A stretch of 32,200 nt of DNA, taken from NCBI GenBank assembly GCA_018694835.1, contig JABHOG010000132.1, positions 1-32,200 on the forward strand, given 5' to 3'. Source of the stretch: Planctomycetota bacterium. GTDB taxonomy: Bacteria > Planctomycetota > UBA8108 > UBA1146. The notes beneath the pieces were generated by a model. It had not been told where the DNA came from and made no database searches. It saw nothing but the letters and a program-made list of their open reading frames with translations. This document shows, in pieces, positions 16,264 through 24,335 of the stretch; position 1 is the stretch's first letter; each line of letters begins with the position of its first letter. Both the position numbers and the translations under genes were made by a program.

Positions 16264-19200
16264 CTAATTTGAATTCTGAATTTCCACTGTAGCGGCCGAG
16301 CAGTCTGGAATCAGTGTCTGACCGTCCACCACCACGACCGTCGTAATATTCGGGATGCCAAGGTTATCGCAGAAGTCTATCAAAGTGGTCCCCACTACAT
16401 CACCCTGGTAATTTGCGACATTGATCTCGTAGTTGAATCCAGGAAGCAACGAGAAGGAGGAAGTAAAGCTGACCACGACTCCGGCCGTGAAACCACCCGA
16501 GTGAATCTGAACGATCGAGAAATCAGGTGGAGTACCGTTATTGATGGTTGCCAGACTGGATCCATCGACAACTTCCAGGCAGGTCAGCATTCCCTTGTCA
16601 TGACAAACTCCGTAGCTCCATGCCTGAATGTCTCCTCCATTATTATCCAGCATGAAGGTGAACGACTCGGACAATCCTTGCGGCATGAATCCGTCATCCA
16701 CCTTGAACAGGTAATCCGGCGGAATCGCCACCTGAACGCAAGGCTGACAACTCATCGAGCCGCTACCTCCAGGTCCGGAGACGATCAAGTTGACGGTGTA
16801 CGAACCTTCCTGGGTGTAAAGGTGGGTTGGACTTTGACTCGCAGAAGTCGTTCCATCGCCGAAGTCCCACATCCAATCGGTGATGAGTCCGGTCGACGTA
16901 TCGACAAAATCGACGGTCAAGGGATATGTACCACTGACATTGGTCGCAATGAAATCTGCGATGGGAGCCATCGCATTCACCACAACACTGAAGAAATCAT
17001 TCGACTCGTTTCCGGCACTATCGATGGCGGTGAAGATGACCTCTGTCGTTCCGATCTGAAAAATATCCCCAGAGAGGAAATTGCTGGCCAGCGTTGTGGA
17101 TCCACAATTGTCATCGACCAGAGGATCGACCCAGGTCACCACTGCACTGGTCTGTCCAAGTTCGGCAGTGATCGTGATGTTTGCCGGGATACCGGAGATC
17201 TGTGGGGCTTCAGCATCGGAAACCGTGACCGAGAATGTACTGGTCGTCATGTTTCCAAAATTATCGGTGGCTGTGTAGGTCACCGTAGAAGTCCCCGATT
17301 GGAATTGGCTGCCCGAAGGGACATCGCTGGTCAGCGAAGCCAGTCCACAGTTGTCGGTGGCCATCGGCTCGTTCCAGAGAGCGATGCCGCTGCAAACTCC
17401 AGGTTCAGTCGTGATGTTGATCGAGATGGGAGTCCCCAGGATGATCGGATTTTCTTCATCCGTCACGGTGATTCTGAATGACGAATTACTGCTATTGCCA
17501 CTCTCGTCAATCGCAGTGTAGGACACCACCGTCTCTCCCTGTGGGAAAGTTGATCCACTGATGTGAGTGCCACTGAAGTAGAACAACTCGCAATTGTCGA
17601 TCGCTGTGGGCAAGGACCAGTTCACCACGGCTCCGCAATCATCTGCGTCTGTGCTGACGAATAGATCCGAGGAAACTCCGGAGATTATTGGCTCCTCAAC
17701 ATCCTGCACCGTGACCGTGAAGGAACTCGACGATGAGTTCCCATTCTCATCCAGTGCGGTGTAGGTCACCACTGTGGATCCAACCGCGAATTCACTGCCC
17801 AGTAAGTGGTCAGAGCTCAAGGTTACTGAGGCGCAGTTATCACTGGCGATGGGTTCTATCCAGGACGCTGGGGCACTACAGGTTCCACTGCTGTTCTCCA
17901 GAGTCAGGTCCCCAGGCATTCCGTCAATGATCGGGTCTTCATCATCGATCACGGTGATGGCGAAGGACACCGACGTACTGTTGGAACTGTCGTCAGAAGC
18001 CACATAAGTCACCGTAGTGAGGCCGAGTGCGAAACTATCGCCAGAGGCATGATCACTGACCCACCCCTGGATCCCGCAATTGTCCATGGCAACGGGCTCA
18101 ATCCAGCTGGCATTGGCACTACAACTTCCTGGAGAAGTGGAAATCTGCATGTCCGCAGGAACGCCAGAGACGGTGGGCTCTTCTACATCACTCACCGTGA
18201 TGCTGAAGGATACGCTGGTCGTGTTCCCGCTCTCATCGGTGGCGAGGTAACTCACGACTGTATCTCCCATGGCAAACGTTGACCCGCTGAGGTGGTCACC
18301 TGCGAGACTTTGTACCGAACAGTTGTCGCTGGCAACGGGCTCCGCCCAGGTCGCCATTGCGCCACAAGTTCCAGGATCGTTGTCGATGATCAGATCCCCG
18401 GAAAGCCCAGTGATGGTCGGGCTCTCGCTGTCGAGAACGGTAATCGTGAAGGAACTACTCGTGGTGTTCCCGCTCTCATCAGTGGCGAGGTAACTGACGA
18501 CTGTATCTCCCATGGCAAACGTTGACCCGCTGAGGTGGTCACCTGCGAGACTTTGTACCGAACAGTTGTCACTGGCAACGGGCTCCGCCCAGGTCGCCAT
18601 TGCGCCACAAGTTCCAGGATCGTTGTCGATGATCAGATCCCCGGAAAGCCCAGTGATGGTCGGGCTCTCGCTGTCGAGAACGGTAATCGTGAAGGAACTA
18701 CTCGTGGTGTTTCCGCTCTCATCGGTGGCGAGGTAACTGACGACTGTATCCCCCTCTGGAAATACGGAGCCGCTGGCATGGTCACTCGTCATACTCAGTA
18801 CAGAACAATTGTCGCTGGCTGTCGGCTCGGCCCATGTCGCCACTGCATCACAAGATCCCGGAGAATTTTCAAGAACCAGGTCAGCGGACAGTCCAGAAAT
18901 CATCGGGCTCTCGGTATCGAGAACCGTCACTGTGAAGAAACTGGTCGACGAATTCCCGGAACTATCAGTGGCCGTATAGTTCACATTTGTCGATCCAATC
19001 GGGAAACGAGACCCGGGGCGTTGATCGGCTTCCAGTGTGGCAGAACCACAGTTTTCAGAGATCAGGGGGGCGACCCAACTGACCATTGCACTACAGGTTC
19101 CTTTAGAATTCTCAACCGTCATATCCGTCGGCATTCCCGAGATGATCGGTGCCTCATCATCGGTCACTCTGATCGTGAATGAGACGATCGTCGTGTTCCC

Positions 19201-21495
19201 ATTGTCATCGATGACGGTGTATGTAACGGATGTCATTCCCCGGGGAAAACTCTCTCCCGACGAATGGTCCCCAACCAGACTCGCAATACCACAGTTGTCG
19301 ACAGCGATGGGTTCACTCCAGGTGGCGATTCCACTGCAAAGACCAGGATCGGTGGAGATCTCGATGGCCGTTGGGATGGCGATCACCGTCGGGTTCTCGG
19401 TATCCATTACAGTGATCGTGAAGGAAGCAGAGCTAGTATTTCCGCTGTCATCCGTGGCGAGATAGCTCACCACCGTGTCACCATTGGGGAACGACATTCC
19501 ACTAGTGAAGTCGCTCGTGAGGCCCGGTACTCCGCAGTTATCACTGGCAGACGGTTCCGTCCAGTTCACCACAGCACCGCAAGATCCGGGATCATTATCC
19601 ACATCCATATCGGTGGGCATTCCCGAGACCATCGGACTCTCGCTATCAAGCACAGACACAGTGAATGAACTGGTCGAGGTATTTCCAGCCTGATCGATGG
19701 CGGTATAGGTCACGGTGTTGGCGCCCTGAGCAAAGATCGACCCAGACATCTGATCACTACTGATCTCAGAACCAGGGCAATTGTCCGCCACCAGTGGCTC
19801 ACTCCAGGTCACCATCGCTCCGCACGATCCGGGGTCGTTCTCGACGGTCAAATCGACCGGCATTCCAGAAATCGTCGGATCTTCTACATCCTCGACCGTG
19901 ATCATGATTGCAGAGGTGCTGCTGTTTCCGCTGTTGTCGGTCGCCGTGTACGTAACGGTTGTAGTACCGATTGGAAAGGTATCCCCGGATGAATAATCAG
20001 ATCCGCTGCTGGCTACTCCACAATTGTCGGAGATCAGGGGCGAGGCCCAACTGGCCATCGCGCTACAGGATCCGGGTTCATTCTGAAGGGACAACTCTGC
20101 CGGCAATCCACTGATCGATGGGGATTCAAGATCATTGACCGACACAGTGAAGGAACTGGAGATCGTATTACCGTGAATATCGGTGGTGCTGTAACTCACC
20201 GTGGTAGCACCCAGTGCAAAGGCATCCCCAGATTGGTGATCCGAGGTCAATGTCGCCACTCCACAGTTATCGATGGCCGTCGGGGCGTCCCAAACATGAA
20301 CTGCAGAACAAAGGCCAGGACTACTGCCCAGGTCAATGTCGGACGGCATGCCGATCAGTTGGGGAGATTCTTGGTCCTCCACAGTTACCGAAAAGGAACT
20401 GGAAGTTTCATTTCCAGCCAGGTCCGTCGCAATGTAGGTCACGATGGTCTCTCCCACGGGGAATGAATCTCCAGAAAGATGATCACTCACCAGAGTCGAG
20501 AGGCCAAAGTTGTCGGTGGCTGTCGGCTCGATCCAACTGGCAGCCGCCTGGCATTCTCCTGGATCTGTACCGAGGAGCATGTCCAGTGGCATGTCAAGAA
20601 TCTCCGGAGCTCCCTCATCCGTCACGACGACACAGGAACTACAAATTGAAGTGTCTTCTCCCCCTGGCCCAGTGACGACCAAAGTGACCTGATAAGTTCC
20701 GGGTTGCTGATAATTGTGAACGGGACTGAGCAGATCGGAACTGTTCTCGGATCCACTCCCTGCGTCTCCAAAGTCCCATTGCCTGGAACTGATCACGCCG
20801 GTCGACTGATCGGTGAAAGCCACTTCCAGGGGTCCGGCTCCGCTGGTCGGCGTGACCAGGAAACTGGCCACCGGGGGAGGATCCAGCACGGTGATGCAAG
20901 AATCGCACACCATCGTGTCTCCGCCTCCGGGTCCCGTGACCGTCAAGGAGACACTGTAGATTCCGGCCTCGCTGTAGAGATGGCTCGGATTTTCTTCTTC
21001 GGAAGTGGTTCCGTCTCCAAAGTCCCATAATTTCGAGGTGATGACTCCGGTGGAGGCATCCGTGAAAGAGACCAGGAGATCGTAAGTTCCACTGGTTGGA
21101 GTGACATCGAAGCCCGCGGTCGGCGGCAACTCTTGCACCTCGATACAGGAATCACAGGTGAACGTATCGGTTCCTCCCGGCCCTGTCACGGTCAAGGAGA
21201 CCGAGAAGGTACCCGGAGAAGTGTATGTATGAGTGGGATCCGGTTCGGTCGATGTGCTTCCGTCACCGAAGTCCCATAGCCTGCTTTCGATCTCTCCGAT
21301 GTTATTCTCGGAAAAGGTCACCACCAGGTCATAGACTCCACTGGTAGGAGTGGCGATGAATGCAGCCTCAGGAGCAATGACGGCGCTAGATGATCCGCCT
21401 CCACCACACCCAGATGCCAGCACCGAAAGGATGCAGATCAGAATCAAGATCGTGTTGGATCGAAAATTCGTGAACGCTGAAAATGTAAACCACAT
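16264..21495 (-). CDS. Giant surface lipoprotein with PKD and HYR repeats and cohesin-like C-terminus
   Basis: A 1743-residue secreted protein. Residues 1-30 are a lipoprotein signal peptide with the lipobox LASGC (Cys30 lipidated), followed by a glycine/serine linker. Three PKD domains follow at about 42-293 (WDFGDG), each ending in a CxxC pair (CDSC, CDSC, CSSC). Fifteen HYR repeats of about 81 residues run from about 296 to 1510. Each has GxC...W, DNC, SGxxFPxGxTxVxYxAxDxxGN and S(F)TVTV. A fourth PKD domain (to about 1593) and a 150-residue C-terminal domain with IQAWSYGVCHD resemble the cohesin-like modules of planctomycete-type secreted proteins. HYR and PKD are immunoglobulin-like adhesion or spacer folds, so a cell-surface adhesion or stalk role is likely. 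ATG at 21495 has GGAG 7 bases upstream; the frame to 21549 has none. Confidence 0.88.
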   Translation of the reverse strand: MWFTFSAFTNFRSNTILILICILSVLASGCGGGGSSSAVIAPEAAFIATPTSGVYDLVVTFSENNIGEIESRLWDFGDGSTSTEPDPTHTYTSPGTFSVSLTVTGPGGTDTFTCDSCIEVQELPPTAGFDVTPTSGTYDLLVSFTDASTGVITSKLWDFGDGTTSEEENPSHLYSEAGIYSVSLTVTGPGGGDTMVCDSCITVLDPPPVASFLVTPTSGAGPLEVAFTDQSTGVISSRQWDFGDAGSGSENSSDLLSPVHNYQQPGTYQVTLVVTGPGGEDTSICSSCVVVTDEGAPEILDMPLDMLLGTDPGECQAAASWIEPTATDNFGLSTLVSDHLSGDSFPVGETIVTYIATDLAGNETSSSFSVTVEDQESPQLIGMPSDIDLGSSPGLCSAVHVWDAPTAIDNCGVATLTSDHQSGDAFALGATTVSYSTTDIHGNTISSSFTVSVNDLESPSISGLPAELSLQNEPGSCSAMASWASPLISDNCGVASSGSDYSSGDTFPIGTTTVTYTATDNSGNSSTSAIMITVEDVEDPTISGMPVDLTVENDPGSCGAMVTWSEPLVADNCPGSEISSDQMSGSIFAQGANTVTYTAIDQAGNTSTSSFTVSVLDSESPMVSGMPTDMDVDNDPGSCGAVVNWTEPSASDNCGVPGLTSDFTSGMSFPNGDTVVSYLATDDSGNTSSASFTITVMDTENPTVIAIPTAIEISTDPGLCSGIATWSEPIAVDNCGIASLVGDHSSGESFPRGMTSVTYTVIDDNGNTTIVSFTIRVTDDEAPIISGMPTDMTVENSKGTCSAMVSWVAPLISENCGSATLEADQRPGSRFPIGSTNVNYTATDSSGNSSTSFFTVTVLDTESPMISGLSADLVLENSPGSCDAVATWAEPTASDNCSVLSMTSDHASGSVFPEGDTVVSYLATDESGNTTSSSFTITVLDSESPTITGLSGDLIIDNDPGTCGAMATWAEPVASDNCSVQSLAGDHLSGSTFAMGDTVVSYLATDESGNTTSSSFTITVLDSESPTITGLSGDLIIDNDPGTCGAMATWAEPVASDNCSVQSLAGDHLSGSTFAMGDTVVSYLATDESGNTTSVSFSITVSDVEEPTVSGVPADMQISTSPGSCSANASWIEPVAMDNCGIQGWVSDHASGDSFALGLTTVTYVASDDSSNSTSVSFAITVIDDEDPIIDGMPGDLTLENSSGTCSAPASWIEPIASDNCASVTLSSDHLLGSEFAVGSTVVTYTALDENGNSSSSSFTVTVQDVEEPIISGVSSDLFVSTDADDCGAVVNWSLPTAIDNCELFYFSGTHISGSTFPQGETVVSYTAIDESGNSSNSSFRITVTDEENPIILGTPISINITTEPGVCSGIALWNEPMATDNCGLASLTSDVPSGSQFQSGTSTVTYTATDNFGNMTTSTFSVTVSDAEAPQISGIPANITITAELGQTSAVVTWVDPLVDDNCGSTTLASNFLSGDIFQIGTTEVIFTAIDSAGNESNDFFSVVVNAMAPIADFIATNVSGTYPLTVDFVDTSTGLITDWMWDFGDGTTSASQSPTHLYTQEGSYTVNLIVSGPGGSGSMSCQPCVQVAIPPDYLFKVDDGFMPQGLSESFTFMLDNNGGDIQAWSYGVCHDKGMLTCLEVVDGSSLATINNGTPPDFSIVQIHSGGFTAGVVVSFTSSFSLLPGFNYEINVANYQGDVVGTTLIDFCDNLGIPNITTVVVVDGQTLIPDCSAATVEIQNSN
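16966..20610 (-). repeat. Array of 15 HYR repeats (~243 bp each)
   Basis: Fifteen in-frame repeats of about 81 codons within the lipoprotein gene. Most carry two conserved cysteines, one in the GxC-x-A segment and one in DNC, probably disulfide-bonded. The edge repeats are degenerate: the N-terminal-most repeat has DNF instead of DNC, and the last lacks the first cysteine (LGQTSAVV). Boundaries are approximate, set at the residue following each DxE linker. Confidence 0.85.
18221..18706 (-). repeat. Near-identical tandem 243-bp duplication inside the HYR array
   Basis: Copies 18221-18463 and 18464-18706 differ at only three bases that I could find by eye, and encode nearly identical HYR units 9 and 10. 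The similarity continues for a short way into the next unit. All other units are much more diverged, so this is a recent duplication or gene-conversion event. Confidence 0.9.
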
Positions 21496-21674
21496 AATGT
21501 TGCTCCATCGAAAATTATTGGGCCAAATGGCCGCCCACTCCTCAGTCAATAACGATTAACACAATCCCTACCCGGAATAGAAACTCCATCCCGAGTATCT
21601 AGAAAGATATCGCCTGACTACACTTCCTCGAACTTGTGACCGATAGAACTCAGCCACTACTCGCTATCCATCAA

Positions 21675-21702
21675 TAAGTAGGCTAAGCCCCTATTCTGTC
21701 AA
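21675..21702 (-). promoter_or_regulatory. Candidate sigma-70-type promoter for the HYR lipoprotein
   Basis: On the minus strand TTGACA (21702-21697) is followed after 16 bases by TACTTA (21680-21675). The -35 is a perfect match, while the -10 is weak. It lies about 180 bases upstream of the lipoprotein start, leaving a long leader. This is a motif match only. Confidence 0.35.
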
Positions 21703-22231
21703 TATTTATTCCAAGTTGTGTGAACAGTTGGACGACATTGGATATATATCTCTCATGACATGATTGGTCCGTTTTAAACTGGAACGACCCACAGGATGGT
21801 GGAGCAGAGCACACGACAGGGTCAGATCTTCATGGTTGCTGCTTTTCGTCCAGATAACCACACAGGCACGGAATCGACTGCTATTAGCTATTATGTGGAG
21901 GACCACTTGTCGAGACGGACCTCGTCAGCCTACAACTTCCGTGGTGAGGGTCATCGAAAGACAGCCGCCTTGGCACCTCAATTCGTGACGGGACCAATAT
22001 CATCCGTCGAGGCTGACTGACCTGCCAAAGTAATACCCCAGGCGAAGACCCTGATGCTGGGACTGCAGTCTAGACCAGTGGATACAAGAAGAGATGGCTT
22101 ACGCGGATGCCAAAGCAATTCGGTAATCGAGTGCATGACCCGACCCACTCCTCTGCAGCAGGTCGGGACGAGCGAATACTCACTAATGAAGGACTACAGG
22201 GCCGTCGGAAATCGAGTTCCCATGGTTCGAT
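21703..22231. other. Intergenic stretch without a confident gene
   Basis: About 530 bases between the lipoprotein promoter region and the selenoprotein stop. A 74-codon plus-strand frame at 21796-22020 (MVEQSTRQGQIF to SSVEAD) looks somewhat protein-like but has no good ribosome site or recognised motif, so I leave it as a possible small gene or remnant. An inverted repeat CCCGACC (22139-22145) / GGTCGGG (22161-22167) with a 15-base loop lies about 65 bases downstream of the selenoprotein stop and could be a weak terminator. No RNA gene or mobile element was recognised. Confidence 0.35.
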
Positions 22232-23224
22232 TCAACGCTTCCTGCTGGCTGCGATCTTGTCCGCGAATAATTGCAATTGTGCTGTGATGATTGCCATCTG
22301 GGATTCGTCCAGCAGATTCCTTGTCTTCTGAAGCATCTCGATGAAATGCGCTCTTTCACCTGTGGAGACGGGACACCCTATATTTCCTTCGGGACCATCT
22401 CCGGTGATCAGTTTCTTTCCCTTGCCGTCAAGGATCACCATCCAGGGAATGCCACCTTGTTGCTCTCCGCGAATTCTGGCGGCTACTTCTTTTCCGTGGG
22501 TCATCCGGTCGGTGTCAATTTTGAGGTCGATGTAATCAATTTTCAGCGTGCTGGCCACTATCGGGGTGTCGAGGAACTCCTCGAGCTTGCCGCACCAACC
22601 TCACCAGGGAGCACCCAGATGAAGAAGAACTTTGCGACCATCCTTACTCGCCTGCTTCAGAGCTTTCGCCAGTGCCTTCTCCGCATCGACGGGGGGTAAT
22701 TTCTGGGCCTTCAGGAAAGCTTCTATCTTTGCCCGATCGTGATGATCCCCTTCTTCGAGATCACCAGTGTTCTGGTTGGTGATCGCCTTGCCCTTATCGT
22801 CGAGGACGGTCAGATAAGGAACACCATCCTTTTTCAACTGAGCACCATACTTCTCGACCAGTTCCATGTTCTTGTCGAACTTTCCGATGTCGACCTTTAC
22901 GACCTCGTACTCGTAATAAAGTGTTTTGGCCACCGCTCGATCCTTCTTGAAGAACTCATCGAGTTTCACGCACCAGCCACACCAGTTTCCGCCGTAGACC
23001 ACCAGCACTCTCTTGTGATTCTTCGCTGCTCGAGCCACTGCAGCGGCAATATCGTCCGTGGCATTGGCTTTCTCATCGTATACATCTGCAGCTTTGGCCT
23101 CTGGTCCCGGCGAGTCCGCTTCCTGTGCGCCCAGTAGTGGGAACTGAGATGAACACAGAGAAGAGCCGCAGATTGGAATCCACAAGGCTACGAAGAGGAC
23201 CAACAATTGGATTCGAATATCCAT
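22232..23224 (-). CDS. Secreted two-domain thioredoxin-like selenoprotein (TGA read as Sec)
   Basis: Read through one in-frame TGA, this is a 330-residue exported thiol oxidoreductase. Residues 1-33 are a signal peptide (QLLVLFVALWIPICG). Thioredoxin domain 1 (about 55-175) has WCGWC (Cys82, Cys85) and the cis-Pro segment DGVPYLTVLDDKGK. Domain 2 (about 180-330) has APW-[TGA]-GWCGKLEEF and GIPWMVILDGKGK. The TGA (22603-22601, residue 208) falls exactly on the first CxxC cysteine, giving a UxxC motif (Sec208, Cys211), and the frame continues 122 codons to a normal stop. GGGAG before the ATG supports the start. A SECIS-like hairpin follows the TGA. Read conventionally it would be two ORFs, the second with no start for its first residues. 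Alternatives are a nonsense mutation or a sequencing error. Thioredoxin-like UxxC proteins are an established bacterial selenoprotein class; no sel genes are in this window. Confidence 0.75.
22569..22600 (-). promoter_or_regulatory. Candidate bacterial SECIS element
   Basis: Directly after the in-frame TGA, the minus-strand transcript has UCGAGG (22584-22579), loop AGUU (22578-22575), and CCUCGA (22574-22569), a perfect 6-bp stem. The apical loop begins 22 nt after the TGA and has G at its second position. This agrees with the published description of bacterial SECIS elements: loop roughly 16-37 nt from UGA, with a G among its first two bases. A lower GGUG/CACC pairing is possible with an asymmetric bulge. 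The equivalent segment of domain 1, which uses TGT, lacks this stem. Confidence 0.6.
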
Positions 23225-23331
23225 CCTTATCTCCCTTTCACGGGTTCAGATCGATTGCAAGGTCTGGTGGAAGGCCACCGTTCTCCTGCACCGTTACTCG
23301 AACTTTCTCGACCCAGGGCAATATACTGGAA

Positions 23332-23343
23332 GGTAGATCTACC
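23332..23343. promoter_or_regulatory. 12-bp perfect palindrome in a divergent intergenic region
   Basis: GGTAGATCTACC is a perfect palindrome located between the divergent selenoprotein gene (start 23224) and the SEC-C gene (start 23426). It lies next to a TATACT-containing stretch. It could be an operator for a dimeric regulator, but no second copy or regulator gene is nearby. Confidence 0.3.
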
Positions 23344-23425
23344 AGATAGAGGGAGCCCACTCCCGATGGAGACTGGCATACGCTGGTCACCTGGTGGATG
23401 CTGAGCGGCGGAAGGAACCAACCGG

Positions 23426-23914
23426 ATGAGTGATCATTGGATCAGCGAACAGATCGAGAACTGGGCTTCTGATTTCCTCATCGATGATGCTGGAGATCGG
23501 GTCAATAAAGTTGTGGCTCCCTTTGCCATGCAGATCTTGACCACATTTTTAACCCATGCCTGCTCGATTCGACAGGTCGCCCCGCAAGATCTCGAGGAGG
23601 AGGACATCCGACAGGGATTCCTCGGCGGTCTGAAATCTCTGGCGCTCCCAGAAGATGGTCAACCGATGATCCCCCAATTGATCGGGGATTTCCTGGCAGA
23701 CTTGCAGCGTAGAGGAAGATTGGCCGGGGGAGAAGTTCATGGTGCGATGGTGATCGCCATGAAGGATGGTTTTCTGCGAGATCTCCGGGATACAGTCGCC
23801 CCCATCGAAAGGGTGGCCTCGAAAATCGGCCGCAATGACCCTTGCCCTTGCGGTAGCGGCAGGAAGTACAAGAAGTGTTGTCTCCATCTGCTCGATCCGG
23901 ACTCGCCGGAATGA
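23426..23914 (+). CDS. SEC-C zinc-motif protein
   Basis: A 162-residue cytoplasmic protein. The C-terminus carries the SEC-C metal motif [18 protein letters not shown] (about residues 136-153), which binds zinc through three Cys plus a Cys/His and also occurs at the end of SecA, where it contacts SecB. The preceding 130 residues are mostly helical ([43 protein letters not shown]) and are not recognised. Free-standing SEC-C proteins are common and mostly uncharacterised. GGAAGGA lies about 10 bases before the ATG. It starts a plus-strand operon, with the VOC gene 25 bases downstream. Confidence 0.8.
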   Translation: MSDHWISEQIENWASDFLIDDAGDRVNKVVAPFAMQILTTFLTHACSIRQVAPQDLEEEDIRQGFLGGLKSLALPEDGQPMIPQLIGDFLADLQRRGRLAGGEVHGAMVIAMKDGFLRDLRDTVAPIERVASKIGRNDPCPCGSGRKYKKCCLHLLDPDSPE

Positions 23915-23939
23915 TCGGATGACTGAAGGAGGAGCGATC

Positions 23940-24335
23940 GTGGAAAAGGTACTCGGCATCGGTGGTGTTTTCGTTCGCTCGAAGGACCGCAAGGCTCTTG
24001 CCCACTGGTATCAACTTCATCTAGGGCTTGCCATCGAGGATGCGTGGTTCGGAGCCATCCTTCCAGGAGGAGATGAAGGTCACCCCGGTGTCAAAGGAGG
24101 CCTGTGGAGTGCCTTCGATCAGCAAACCGATTACTTCGGTGCCCGCGAGAATCAATTCATGGTGAACTTCAGGATCGCCAATAGAGATGCGATGTTGCAA
24201 CAACTCCGGAGTGCAGGATGTGATGTGGACGACAAGGTCGAAGATAGCGAGTACGGCCATTTTTGCTGGGTCACGGATCCAGAGGGAAATCGAATTGAAC
24301 TGTGGCAACCCCCCGAAACTCGGGGCCAGTCTTGA
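23940..24335 (+). CDS. VOC/glyoxalase-superfamily protein
   Basis: A 131-residue protein of the vicinal-oxygen-chelate fold (glyoxalase I / bleomycin-resistance / dioxygenase superfamily). Segments visible are GIGGVFVRSKDRKALAHWYQLHLGL at the start and YGHFCWVTDPEGNRIELWQPPE at the end; the last carries the typical metal-ligand Glu of the second module. The start is GTG at 23940, preceded by AGGAGG with a 7-base gap; an upstream in-frame ATG at 23766 lies inside the SEC-C gene. The substrate cannot be predicted. Its TGA overlaps the favoured TTG start of the sulfatase, so the two are translationally coupled. Confidence 0.82.
   Translation: MEKVLGIGGVFVRSKDRKALAHWYQLHLGLAIEDAWFGAILPGGDEGHPGVKGGLWSAFDQQTDYFGARENQFMVNFRIANRDAMLQQLRSAGCDVDDKVEDSEYGHFCWVTDPEGNRIELWQPPETRGQS

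Noticed and set aside
16501..17481. 326-codon plus-strand ORF
   Set aside because: It is antisense to the HYR lipoprotein, is rich in Arg/His/Asp, and its pattern repeats with the HYR period, so it is a frame shadow.
18221..18706. CRISPR-like direct repeats
   Set aside because: The repeats are 243 bp, contiguous and coding, with no short repeat-spacer pattern.
18269..18736. Two identical 74-codon plus-strand ORFs
   Set aside because: They are the antisense image of the duplicated HYR units, not duplicated small genes.
22232..22558. Separate thioredoxin-like gene starting at 22558
   Set aside because: It is in the same frame as the upstream ORF, lacks the beginning of its own domain including the CxxC motif, and has no independent start signal. 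It is the C-terminal part of the selenoprotein.
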